From the NCBI RefSeq assembly GCF_000182565.1, contig NW_015971544.1:941438-1005437 (forward strand): a stretch of DNA of 64,000 nt, in the 5' to 3' direction. Under the pieces are notes generated by a model that was given only the letters and a program-made list of their open reading frames with translations, searched no databases and was not told where the DNA came from. Source of the DNA: Spizellomyces punctatus DAOM BR117 (Eukaryota; Chytridiomycota; Chytridiomycetes; Spizellomycetales; Spizellomycetaceae). The translations under genes and the position numbers were made by a program. Shown here in pieces: positions 33,786 to 44,323 of the stretch; the first letter of the stretch is position 1, and each line of letters opens with the position of its first letter.

Positions 33786-34299
33786 CTCCCATCCTGCTCA
33801 TACTCGATGGAAATGGCACTCTTTCATCAATCGGCAGCAAAGCGAATCAGACCTCATAAGTAACATGCACAACAAGTATGGTGAAAACTTTACTGTTGTG
33901 ATGGGTGATTGGAGTGACGCTGGTCGAACTGCGAGATTTCAGACCTCATCAAAGACAATAGGCTGGTGCACTGTCTTCAAGCAGAACAGGATCAACTGCT
34001 TCCTTCTCGACGAGTACAAGACCTCATCTGTCTGCCCTCACTGTTCATCCGATGACTTCCTTGAAAAAAGCTTCAAAACACGACCTCATTCAAGACCTTG
34101 GCGACGACGAGAAGGCAAGATTGAAAAAGTCCATGGATTGCTGGGTTGTACCAACCCTAACTGTCAGCAAGCCTGGACGATGCGCTACTGGAATCGAGAT
34201 ACGCTGAGCACCTGCAATATGCTGATAATCGTGCAATCAATGTTGGATGGACACAGTAGACCAGAAGTGTTCAGCAGGAGTGTTCCAGCCGTAGCTTAG
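33786..34299 (+). CDS. Fanzor: Fanzor nuclease, 3' part (continues the split gene)
   Basis: 169 residues from 33790 in the frame that continues 18330. The RuvC-II strand reads VVMGDWSDAG without the usual catalytic Glu. The Fanzor-specific alternative Glu is present in FLLDEYKTS (codon 34012-34014), immediately before the zinc finger CPHC...CTNPNC. RuvC-III is WNRDTLSTCNML with Asp at 34198-34200. All three catalytic acids and the zinc ligands therefore survive, though on separate pieces of DNA. The stop at 34297-34299 lies 58 bp before the right inverted repeat, the interval that in Fanzor and TnpB loci encodes the guide-RNA scaffold. No stop or frameshift other than the insertion is seen. 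Confidence 0.92.
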
Positions 34300-34346
34300 A
34301 TTGGTTAGATTAGGTTTTCCGAGCCGGTTGTCGCCGGTTCAATCCC
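34292..34346 (+). promoter_or_regulatory. tRNA-like A box and B box at the Fanzor 3' end
   Basis: TAGCTTAGATTGG (34292-34304) matches a Pol III A box, and GGTTCAATCCC (34336-34346) matches the B-box consensus GGTTCRANYCC. Their starts are 44 nt apart, as in a tRNA (positions 8 and 52). The acceptor and D stems do not form, so it is not a tRNA gene. It overlaps the Fanzor stop codon and could drive a guide-RNA transcript running through the right repeat into flanking DNA. Confidence 0.4.
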
Positions 34347-34357
34347 TGGTGCGGGTG

Positions 34358-34387
34358 CTAGTGCCAATACCCACCGGCTCCGCACTA
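34358..34387 (-). repeat. right terminal inverted repeat of Fanzor element
   Basis: 30 bp, exact reverse complement of the left repeat, ending in CCGCACTA. Confidence 0.95.
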
Positions 34388-34507
34388 CCTTTCCTGGACT
34401 TGAATATAAGATGGGGTCGCTCTGAATCCTATTCGCATATCTATCTAGCTTCAACACACGCTAGTGGTAGTGGTCTATTCTCCTCGTCTTGCATCTGAAG
34501 AACATCA

Positions 34508-36010
34508 TGAGCGACGGAATTTCGGTTAGCTTTGAAATCCTACATTACTTTACTAAACCTGTATGAACTCCATGACGACAGGTTTCTACTCCTATTTTGG
34601 CTATTGTTAACGATAATATCGAACAGTTTCCTTACAGAAATTTTTATTAATGGAGAGTTTGTTCCATTGTTGTCTGGCAAGACATTTCCAACCATCGATC
34701 CGACGTGAGTCCTTGCCAACGGCCGCCAGCTTTGTATGCCCAGTCATATGTGAGCAGCTACACAAGACTGGAGCCTTTGTGAGTTGTTGGACAGATGTAC
34801 GCTGGGATTATCCGCCATCATTCTGCTATCTTACTTTCCATACCAGGTCGTCCCATGGAACTTCCCTTTGATGATGCTGAGATGGAAGTTGGGCCCTGCA
34901 TTGGCACAGGCAATACAATTGTTTTAAAGGCATATATGTTACAGATAATTACATATCCCAAAATTCCTTCGGAAGAAACTGGCAGACATCAAAAAAAAAT
35001 CCTCTCTTTCCGCGCTCAAAGTCGGCCAATTGACTGCTGAAGCAGAATTCCCACCAGGCGTTATTAATGTACTCTCTGGTTTCGGGTCCACGGCTGGGTA
35101 TGCCATTACTCAACATCCTGGTATCAGCAAAGCTCCTTTCACTGGCTCCACAGCTCCACCAGCGGCTGGTTGAAAGGTGCTGATGGTAGCCGCCGCGATC
35201 AACTCAAGAAGATAGGCTTGAAGCTCGGGGACAGATGCCCCAATATTGTTTTTCGACGATGCAACTTGGAAGAACCGTGCATGCTGTCTCTACCGCTGAC
35301 TTTCAAATCATGGACAGGTGTGCTATTCGGGCACTCGCTTGTACATCCAGAATGGACATCTATGAAAGATTTGTCGAGCAATTCAAATAAAAGATAGCAT
35401 TATAGCAGATCATATGAGTCAAGAGTTTTGTAGTCTCAACTTCGACTCATATCAGATGGAAATAATAAACCTGGGAAATTGTTTCCACCCAGAAAACGAA
35501 CCGTGGATCCGTGGTAGACGCTCTCTAGTATAATCGTGTGCATCGATTTGGGAAAAGAAGTCGCCAAGTGTGGGTATGGAGGGCATACTGTTGGCAAACA
35601 AGGCTACTTCATCATCTCATATTATCACAGGCGTTAAATATCATATGATTGTCGCCAGAAAGGAGGGTTTTGGCCCTATCGTCGCTGCCATTCGCTTCAG
35701 ACCGAGGAAGAGGTCATGCATGAAGCAAATGAAACGAATTACAGGTTGGCAGCTGCAGTCCATTCCCGAGATTTGGTAGGGTATTCGGGTGATGGAAATT
35801 GTGAAAGAAGGAATAGTGTGGGGTTAATTGTATAGGAAGTATGCAGATGCTCGACGTACCCAATGTTTCCAGTTACGTAGAGGTAAGTCTTACCTGGGTT
35901 TTCTTCGCATAGTTTTTCTATCCCAGCTACTATTGGCAAATTACAAAAACTCGGATGTCGGACGCAAACTGGATGAACAGGTTCTTCGCGAGTACAGCTT
36001 GAATGTACTC
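34508..36010 (+). pseudogene. decayed aldehyde dehydrogenase gene
   Basis: ALDH landmarks occur in the right order but in changing frames: EIFINGEFVP (about 34640); [16 protein letters not shown] (34885); [14 protein letters not shown], then the [16 protein letters not shown] stretch (35045-35155); PNIVF; the catalytic-Cys loop GQVCYSGTRLYIQ (35315); MDIYERFVEQF; GPIVAAIRF, TEEEVMHEANET and RLAAAVHSRD (35670-35770); and GRKLDEQVLREY (35960). Stops and shifts lie between them and cannot all be introns. An in-frame ATG at 34508 with an intron-like donor is the likely original start. It begins about 120 bp from the right inverted repeat of the Fanzor element. Confidence 0.85.
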
Positions 36011-36495
36011 CTACGGATTCACACCACTGTTGGCATGTCTAGGTGTAATAAGTCTGTCCTTTTGCTGACCGAGGTGAAATCGGTCGTCATAAAAGTGAAC
36101 ACTTTGGACCTGGCAACAACCATGCTAGCATTGACAGAAAATGCGGCACTTCACTCCCCTGTCGTTGTCACTTCTTGGCAGAACAGTCCGGCGCTTGAAT
36201 GTGATTATAGTAATGAGAGGTACTGCAATGGACGAATTGAATACGCAGCTCATATGCACACGGATAAGAAGAAAGGGTTATAAAAGTTGTGAACAGATGC
36301 TATGGGTTGGTAAGTTAATGCCAAAGGACGCAGAAACCCCAGCAGAAACCCCAGCAGCGTACCTGCCTTTCCGATCGCTGATGTAAGCAAGTACCACTGA
36401 ACTATTGGCTGAACCGCTGTGCGGATGACACGAACGTTTGCATTACGGGCATTGACTGCTAATACCTCATTTTTAACACTTTTTCAGCCAACGTA
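36011..36495. other. spacer after ALDH pseudogene
   Basis: Contains only short ORFs without known motifs; the 3' part is the upstream region of the 504-aa membrane protein. Confidence 0.4.
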
Positions 36496-38010
36496 ATGTC
36501 GGATTCCTCACCAAGTACACCACCGTCCAAGTGGCGATATCGTCTATATGTCCTTGCCGGCCTTCCATTTCTTCTTTCTCCCGTGTCCCTGTTCTCCCTA
36601 GCGGTTCTCTACGTATCCCTTCTCTGTGCAGTTCTCCTCTATGCGGCTTATATAGCCATGAAGGACTTTGTTGTGGATGAACTTCAACAACGAGGATGGC
36701 TAACGCAAGAGGTGGTCGATTCTCCTCAAAGGGATGAAGCCATAGGGGCGGATAACACCAAACTTGAGGAAGACTTCCCGATTCTTTCGTACCCAATTGT
36801 TGGCCAACTATTTATGGGCCCTCCGTTGGTTGTCTACGTATCAACAAGAGGAACTGTGCAAGGATGGCTGTATAGTTCAAAATGGGTCGTTCGGAAGAGC
36901 GTCCAGGGAATTCCCATTGTCTGGAGAGCATCCCTTTCCCTTGGTCAACGGGTCCTCAACGGCTGCAAAATACTTTGGGACGTGGGAGTGACTATATGGC
37001 GCACGGTCGAAACTCCGGTCGTGGCGGTCTTCTCCAGTGTGTATAGGACAACTGCTGACGTGTTCCTTGCTGTATGGCACTACACTACAGTTGTACTCCC
37101 GACGCTCACTGAACAGGTCCTGTCGAGCATGTGGAAAGTCGCTATCTATTTTGCCGAAGGAACAAAGTGGATAGGGAGGAAGATATATAACTTAGGGGCA
37201 TTTCTTGGCAGACCTTTCGGGAAGGTCATGTACGGCATATACGAGTTCCTTTCCATTCAGTTCCTCCGAGGAATGCGTCTGGCACTCAACATTCTGACAA
37301 CAGTAGAAGCAAAACTTCGGCCTCTTTTTTTGACAGTCGTTGAAACTCTTACTGTCACTTTCCGCTCAGTGATAGTAATTGTGTTTCGGGCTACCTCATC
37401 TCTTGCCCAATCCGTGGTCACACTCGGCCAGGCACTCTTCGTTCCTCCCCTCCGCTTCCTTTTCCGTACCACTACCGCTGCTCTTAGAATCACTCGCAAT
37501 GTCAGCATTAAAACGACAGATCTGCTTGTACGGAGCGCCCGCCCTGTTCTCAGTGTGTCATTTCAGCTATTTCATTATCTTCAGGGCATCCTTGCCACCA
37601 GTGGAGCATACACTTTTGTTTTATCCCTTCCCGACCGCATAGTAAACCTCATAGACGCACTGTGCTACGCCTTTGAGGCATCGCTTTCGATGATCGTCAA
37701 GCATACATATGCGCAAACCTTGTATATTCACCAAATAGCCTCGCCTGTCTTCCTTAAACTCCTTGAGATACTTCAACCGTTGTTGGACGTGGGATTTAGT
37801 GCCTTAGGATTGGTGCAAAAAGCTGGTGGCATTTATCTTGTGTATGCTGTGCAGGTGACAAGGCGAGTGGGATCTGCTGGAGCCAGAATATCGCTGTACA
37901 TTGCTTTGGAAGTGAAAAGGGCCGCTGAGCGAGCCCGTCGTGCTGGTGATGCGATAGGTAAACAGGTTGCTAAAGTGGTGAGCACCGGGATTGCTAGGAC
38001 CTCAAAGTGA
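36496..38010 (+). CDS. hypothetical 504-aa membrane protein
   Basis: An intronless ORF. Residues 18-55 are strongly hydrophobic (LYVLAGLPFLLSPVSLFSL, AVLYVSLLCAVLLYAAYIAM), forming one or two helices or a hairpin. The rest is rich in Val/Leu/Ser/Arg with many weakly hydrophobic amphipathic stretches (for example VVAVFSSVYRTTADVFLAVW and TVTFRSVIVIVFRATSSLAQ) and few acidic residues. That composition suggests a protein lying along a membrane, as in lipid-droplet or perilipin-like coats, but I see no family signature and do not assign one. The C-terminus is basic. No close neighbour shares its strand tightly enough to suggest co-regulation. Confidence 0.65.
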   Translation: MSDSSPSTPPSKWRYRLYVLAGLPFLLSPVSLFSLAVLYVSLLCAVLLYAAYIAMKDFVVDELQQRGWLTQEVVDSPQRDEAIGADNTKLEEDFPILSYPIVGQLFMGPPLVVYVSTRGTVQGWLYSSKWVVRKSVQGIPIVWRASLSLGQRVLNGCKILWDVGVTIWRTVETPVVAVFSSVYRTTADVFLAVWHYTTVVLPTLTEQVLSSMWKVAIYFAEGTKWIGRKIYNLGAFLGRPFGKVMYGIYEFLSIQFLRGMRLALNILTTVEAKLRPLFLTVVETLTVTFRSVIVIVFRATSSLAQSVVTLGQALFVPPLRFLFRTTTAALRITRNVSIKTTDLLVRSARPVLSVSFQLFHYLQGILATSGAYTFVLSLPDRIVNLIDALCYAFEASLSMIVKHTYAQTLYIHQIASPVFLKLLEILQPLLDVGFSALGLVQKAGGIYLVYAVQVTRRVGSAGARISLYIALEVKRAAERARRAGDAIGKQVAKVVSTGIARTSK

Positions 38011-38170
38011 GGAGATTGGTTAAGGGTGTAGGTGGTCTCTGGAGGCAAATATTTATTTTGATGTCATTTGTAATATTATGAAGATACCCATTTGCATTGA
38101 CCGCTGTTTCCGTCCAGAACCTGTGGAAGGTATTTACACTTGATGAATGGTGAAAGCGCCCTTACAATAT

Positions 38171-41100
38171 TCACCATCTCTTCCGACTTTTAATGGGAGT
38201 GTCAGCTACCCCGCCAATTTCCTCCCCCAGTTCATCCCAGTCGAACCCCGCAAATCCCTCCAACATCATCTGCAAGCGCTTGCAAGAACCCGGTGTTGCA
38301 CTCGGTGTTTGTCTAACTTTGCTAGGCGTTCCAGCAGTCTTCCGGGGGGTGGCATTCGGGGTTCGTTTCAATTTGATCGGCGTCTCAACAGTTTTCCGGG
38401 GAGTGGTAATCAATGTTTGTTTGATCTTGCTAGGTGTGTCAACAGCCTCCCGGGCGGTCGCACTGGGTGCTCGCTTCGTTTTGCTCGGTGTACCAAGTGC
38501 GTCCCGGTGGGGTGTTCTCGGTGTTCGTCTCGTTTTGGTAGGGGTACCAGTGGTATCTTTAGGCGCCCTCCGTTGTTTACTTGGTGTTCGCGGCTCCGCC
38601 CAAGTGTTTGCATGGGAACGTTCGGGTATATCGGACGTTGTCGCTTTCGGGTCACCACCGGCGGAGAGCATTGGAGGTTTGGGCAACGGAAGGGTGGAAG
38701 AAAGATCTAGAAACGGATTATCGTCGATTCTGTCCAAGGATCCAGTTTGTAACGGCTTTGAGGGTAGACCAAAGGTATCTTGGGCGCTGGTAGATCGTCG
38801 CTTGAGAATTACTGTTCTGTTCTCCTGATCAGAAGTCCGCCGTAGTGATGAAGCGGTTGCTGCACTAGTACTTTTGGACCTCTCCAGAGGAGCTGCGTTC
38901 GTGCTATTGTCTTTGAGGGCTTTTCGATTCGCTTCTTTACTTCTCGCCTTGCGAAGAGCAATCTGCCGCCTTCCTAGTCCTTTCAAGAATTCAGGCAACT
39001 TTCTTGTCGCTCTAGGTTTGTCTGTTTCATCGGTATTGAGAATGTCCTCGTGGGGTATGATTTTGTCCTTGGGTTTAGCTTTATCGGTGGATTTTGCTGA
39101 ACTACCATGCTTCTTGTGTCCTGCCATTCCGCTGCCTCGCTTCCGACCTCCAGTGCTTTTTTGTTTGAAGAAGGGAGAGGGGGGCACCGGCTTTTGCTGA
39201 TTTGGATCCCCGCCTGCTTTGACATACAACGATTTGACAACATCCGGTAGATGGGAAGCATAGCTAACGAACGCGGAATTTAATATAAAGATCCCTCGGA
39301 TATAAATCCAAGAACCTATATGGAGACTTACTACTTCACAATGATGGGTTCAACAAAAGATTTGAGAAGGCGAGTTTCTTCTGATTCGAGCTCTAAACCT
39401 GCCACCGCGTGCCAAATGCATATGCGGTCCATCAATTCGTCAATGGCGCGAGTAAAGAGCGTCCTCCCCGATTCATGTGCGCTTTGACCATTATGGTCGA
39501 CATTGTTGGGTTCAGGCATCTCGTCAACTCCTGCGACTTGTTTTCTATCTACCTTACGCTTTTTACGAAACCCGGGCACTGTTGCGTCTGGCAAACAAAG
39601 GGACTTGCGTTTTTTGCGCTTGAGATTTCCTTCGGCTTCAGCCTCATCAGGTTCTGGCCGTTTGAACCAGGCTGCTAATGAGGGTAGGTCTTGGCCTGTC
39701 TGATCATGAATCTTGAGGCACTCCAGAAGCATTGTGAGCTGAAGCTTGGCTCTAGACAGTGACATATGGCGTGAGCCAAACATCGGATGCCATCTAGGCA
39801 ACACCCTTTCACCCCCTTACTCTGAAATTTTCAATTTAGAAATTGCGTCCTTCAAGATCCGCCTCCCATTTGACGACTCCATCGGGATTGTCGAGTTGGA
39901 AACGAGTTGACTCTTCCACGCCAGTAGGGCCTCCAGTTCCAGCGTATCCACAGTTTTCCCCAGTGAAGGCGATGCGTCAGCTGTGTCATCGAGGATATCT
40001 AATCCATCCATGAATGCCCTATATTTCTGTTCCAGCCGAGCAACTGACAGGAGTATATGGTCGCAGATATAGGTTAGCAGAACCTTTGTCTACATAATGA
40101 TAGCGATAAATACATTTCCTAAGAGCCAAATGACAATACCAACATACCGGTGTTCTGCCAACTCCTCTTGGACTTTTGGGCTTCAGTGGAGATGCAAGCG
40201 AGTTCGAGATATTGGTCGCAATTTTTTCCATTGATTGGTACACATGGGGAAGCCAGACTTCTATAAAGTCTGGAACTGCACTCTGTGGGTTTGTATCACC
40301 GATTTAGACCCGGTAGAGCTATGTATGGCTCTGTGGGCAACCAACCTTGACACAGTACAGGGTGTCCAAATATGCGCGCCTCAAAGCATCTGTAACATCT
40401 CCCATACGGCGCAACTCCCGACTCAGTTCAGGATTTCTTTTCGGCTTACGAGGAGTATCTCTGGGGGGAAGCGGGGAAGTAGCCTTTGGAGATGTGACCA
40501 AGCTGCGGCAAACGAGCGTAAATAAAAACTCGCAATCAAATGCAAATTCCTTCATCGTGCACCTTTTTCGCTCATCGCATTTTCCCCGCAGTCGCTCGTC
40601 CTCCATTTGGGGATCCCAGATATTCAGAGTCATATCACCGAGAAAATCCCTTATCTCCCGACTAGACTTGCCGCTAAAAAAGAATGCTTGAATTTCATCC
40701 TCGAGGGAGTTTGAGAACCACTGCTGTAGCAGAGTCTCGTCTACGTCTTGGGCTGAAGCTAATCATTCAGATCAATAAGGGACGACGCATATAGGACGTT
40801 TGGCCACGTACACACGCGAGCTGAAATCAAGGAAGAATTGCAGTCGTCCAGTACGGTCTCCTCACTTCCACAGGAAACAACTCTCAATAAAGCGCAGCCC
40901 GGAAAAACAGGAAAGAGAATTGCCAATCGCGCCTGTTCCTCATAATTGGCTGGCAAAGGACTTGCCACCTCAAATGGGTTGTCATCTTCAGCACCTATAC
41001 CGGCTGTTTCAGCGCTGCTTTCCTCAGCCACCTTCTTGTTCTCATTAGCATCATTGCTCCCCTCTGGTCTATTGCGCAGGCACCGCAGATGGACTTCTAC

Positions 41101-42824
41101 CACCAAAGCACGGCTCTCGCTTCGCAACAGCGTCATCAGACTTTCAAAGCTCAGAAATGCCGTTCCGAACTCGCCAGCTGAAAAGGGTGCGCAAATAAAC
41201 ATTTCCCGCTCTTGCCACGATGGATCTATACGATGAAAGGGAATGCGGCCCTTCTCTTTCATAGCAACGCCCGAATTTGGGAAGAGCATTCGCGATGGCG
41301 TAGGGTCAGCATTGCTCGTGTGACTCCCTACGCTGAAACGTTTCTTCCCGCGTGTGTTGCTCGATTTCTCGGGAGGAGCCGTCGCTCTGAAAATCCAACA
41401 TTTTTTAGCTGATTTATCCCTTTGTGGATGCAGATGAGCGCTCCAAGAGGTGATTGAAATAACGAGTTTACCTTACGCAAGCGCTGATAACTATATGATA
41501 TATACCACCACTTTGTTTGCGTGCTTCTGTACGAAATAATATGTGTTGGGTCCTCAATTGGTTGTGGGACAAACGACCACATCCAGCAGCATACCAGTGT
41601 TTGCAGTAGTAAAAATATTTCCCGTCCACATTTCGTTATTCTGAGTAGGTAGACTCCTGCCGAGTGACCGTTGTAGGTCCTTCATGCGATTATTACAACC
41701 AACTGAAAGATAATGGTGTCCGTGCTTCGGATCTAGCGTCTTCTTGCGAAACAGTCGGAATAGTTGGGCGAAAGGCAAAGCTGTGGGCGGCGTAATGAGG
41801 ACTGATCGAGGTATCATGTTTCCGCCATATGCGCTAAGCATTGATGTCAGGGAACATTCGATATATGATGCCTAGGCACGAGGCCACTGATTAGAATACA
41901 ATGGCAAGTCATTGTACGATAGCAATAGTGCATACTTCTAGGGTATGGGCGCTTTGCGCGGATGTTTCACAGAAACTGAGCGGAAGCTCGACCCAAGAGA
42001 TTGCCGTTCGCTTCTCTAAGTATCCATTAAGCATACCCTCCGTTAGCATCTCCCTTTGCATAACGTCGAGTGCCTCGTCGATTCTCGCAATCGTGGACTT
42101 GCTCAATGTGCTGTCATTCCGTGAACAATGCGTTTCACCTTCTGGACTACGGGACATGATTCCAGCGTACGCGTCCAGCTCTTGCGCTGTTTGGGGAAAT
42201 GGTGACAGTAAGAATAAATAATTTCGCAACTTGACTGGCACTGAGGAGTTCATGTCACGACGTGGGGGTTTCGCTGGTGATGGCATGACTGCAGAAGCAG
42301 AAACCCAGTTCCACCGAAAATCCGTCAAAGCCTTCCGTAGAATCATCGATATTCGTTTTATCGGCGGAGTGTGGGGTAAACTTGGCCGAGGATTTATGGC
42401 CTCATCAACACGTCGCTTGTTCAGTTCGCGTTTTAGCACAGTGTTAAAGGCATCCAAGGTCAGAGGGTTGAAATCCTGAGAGTGGCATATGCTTCCTTTG
42501 GTTGCTTGTAACGTTGATATTGAATTAAGGTCAACTAGCTGGTAAGTGCACTGGAGTCAAGGACAACACGTAAACAAAGACACGAATAATATAGCAAAAC
42601 GGCAAAGGATATCTCCATGAGAAACGTGTATCCACATGAATGTAGAAGAAGAGTAGCAAGCGGAGGACTGCAATCTTTATATTCCTTTCAAATGCGTCCA
42701 TGTCGAGCACGCCTTCGCTGTCTGGAATGAAACATGGACCAGTGTCGATGATAAAAGCGATATTCGGGGCAGGGCGTCTTGCAGCAGAAGGTGAGCCGAA
42801 GGCGGCTAGAGATTTAGACGCCAT
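38171..42824 (-). CDS. Treslin/TICRR (Sld3-type) DNA replication initiation factor
   Basis: Multi-exon gene with approximate inner joints; the last intron (39264-39331) is firm and joins VEPIIVK to YYASHLPDVVKSLY. The N-terminus (from ATG 42824) shows a VWA-like start as in Treslin: NIAFIIDTGPCF, IKIAVLRLLLFF, then near 42300 LTDFRWNW and RNYLFLLSPFPQTAQELDAY. The middle part has the Sld3/Treslin-like helix SRAKLQLTMLLECLKIH. The C-terminal 250 residues carry repeated TP-(S/I/R)-K sites (TPSK, TPIK, TPRK), typical CDK targets. Treslin/Sld3 loads Cdc45 at origins after CDK phosphorylation. Family assignment is by motif order, not alignment. Confidence 0.68.
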
Positions 42825-43222
42825 GGTAAGTCATAAAACAAGCTGGCGTGTACTCAATAAGTTTCTTCAAGGCAGGGCAATTTGTTATTGGGATGTGTGC
42901 GCGAAAAGGTCGCCAGACTAGAAGCTGACGTCGAGATTGGAGTCCGACAATGTCACGTGCCTCGGACATCTTCCCGTTACACACGTGAGGTGGAAGAATG
43001 GATATGCAATGCCAGGGACAATACAGGACGGATATTTCGTCATATTGTGTATCGTCAGACTTTGGTTTTTGGGACAATACTTGGTGCATTTATCTTGCGT
43101 TTCGTTCTCGCTCAAAGGCCGCTTTAAGCTTGCACTTGTGCTGCTTCGGTCGTCGTTTTTCGATGATCGTTGTGGCTGGCCGCTTGTTTATGCTTACGCA
43201 ATAGGAATCGTGACTGTGCCAT
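42825..43222. other. divergent promoter region
   Basis: Lies between the start of the Treslin-like gene (minus) and the LIM gene (plus). No repeats or RNA genes were seen; small ORFs lack motifs. Confidence 0.4.
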
Positions 43223-44323
43223 ATGCACATTGCCAGTATTAGTCTTCCAGAATCCCCACAACCAACTTTGAACGCTGTTGACAAGCTTCTTGCATTTTTT
43301 GTGTTGGTTGGCATGGACGCTTTAGACAAGATACACCAAAACTTACTCCAAGGTTCGTCGGAGAGGTCCTGTTGTTTTTGCAATACTTATGGCTTACTCA
43401 CGAGTCCGTTCACTTCCAGGTTTGTCATTTGCAGACCAGACCGATTTCAAAGGTAGGTCAATGGGAGTCGTCTAGGATAGGCGGACCTTACCACCGTCAA
43501 GTGCACTAGCACCGGTGCTTTCCGACGTAAAGTATGGTCTCGTGTGCTTGGTGGGCGTACAACTGACCGCGGCGCTTTAAAGGCCATTGCGAAAAATGTG
43601 ACAAGCCAGTACTGAACGACACGGGCCCTGGTCTATCATATACTCAAGACGGTATTCAGCACGCTTACCATCGCAAGTGCTTCACCTGTGCGGAATGTCG
43701 AAAACCTATTGATGATACATCCTTTTACTTACACCTTGAAAAGCCACATTGTAAAGTGTGCTATGAGGAACGTATATTGGGTCGATGTGCCGCGTGTGAT
43801 GAAAGCTTGTCTGGCACGGCGACCATGAAAGCGGGGTCGAAGAAATTCCATCCCAAGGTATTTGGCTGTACTCATATTAGGATGTTCCATGTGGTTTGAC
43901 TGTGTAATGTGACTCTCTGTTTTTGGCACAAAGTGCTTTGTTTGCGAAAAATGTAAGGCCGAATTGCAAGGGCGTTATTTTGAAAAGGATGATGCCTTTT
44001 GGTGCCGGTCGTGCTACGAAGTAAATTATCTGCCGGACTGTGATGCATGTGGGAAGAAGATCCAACCTGACGAGACAACCTCGAAAATTACAATGGTGCA
44101 GTGCAAAGACAAAAAGTATCATCAAGGATGCTTTGCATGCAAGGTAACATACTTTCCGTTCCGTTCGGTCGAACACAAAGAATGTCTTACGCGAACAATT
44201 ACAAATTGTCAGGATTGCCGAAAACCGTTTGATGAATTGAAAGCTTTGCATCATAAAGATGAACTTTATTGTCAGGATTGTTACTTTGCGGTAATTAAAG
44301 CAATGGAAGAGGCGGCAGCTTGA
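43223..44323 (+). CDS. three-LIM-domain protein (paxillin-like arrangement)
   Basis: Three complete LIM domains run from 43583 to the stop: CEKCDKPVLND...HRKCFTCAECRKPI; CAACDESLSG...HPKCFVCEKCKAEL; and CDACGKKIQP...HQGCFACKDCRKPF...CQDCYF. Introns at 43858-43933 and 44144-44212 (69 bp) join H-P-K to C-F-V-C and C-F-A-C-K to D-C-R; both restore the zinc-ligand spacing. Upstream exons are less certain: a helix MDALDKIHQNLL resembles a paxillin LD motif, and a Ser/Pro/Ala-rich exon ends near 43535. LIM domains are protein-interaction modules of actin and polarity scaffolds. The start coordinate is a guess within the 5' exons. Confidence 0.78.

Larger units (their letters stand above)
16623..34387 (+). 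mobile_element. Fanzor-carrying TIR transposon, interrupted by nested retrotransposons
   Basis: Perfect 30-bp inverted repeats (starting tagtgcggagccggtggg) lie at 16623-16652 and 34358-34387. The outer TA of each arm may be a TA target-site duplication, leaving 28-bp repeats that start GTGCGGAGCC. After removing the retrotransposon insertion (18331-33785 plus one target copy) the element is about 2.3 kb and encodes only a Fanzor protein; no transposase ORF is visible. This fits known Fanzor1 elements, which are passengers of several DNA transposon superfamilies. Mobilisation would need a transposase in trans. It is dead as it stands, because its gene is split. Confidence 0.9.

Noticed and set aside
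34285-34356. A tRNA gene suggested by the A and B boxes
   Set aside because: Acceptor, D and T stems do not pair when positions are numbered from the boxes; kept only as a possible Pol III promoter.
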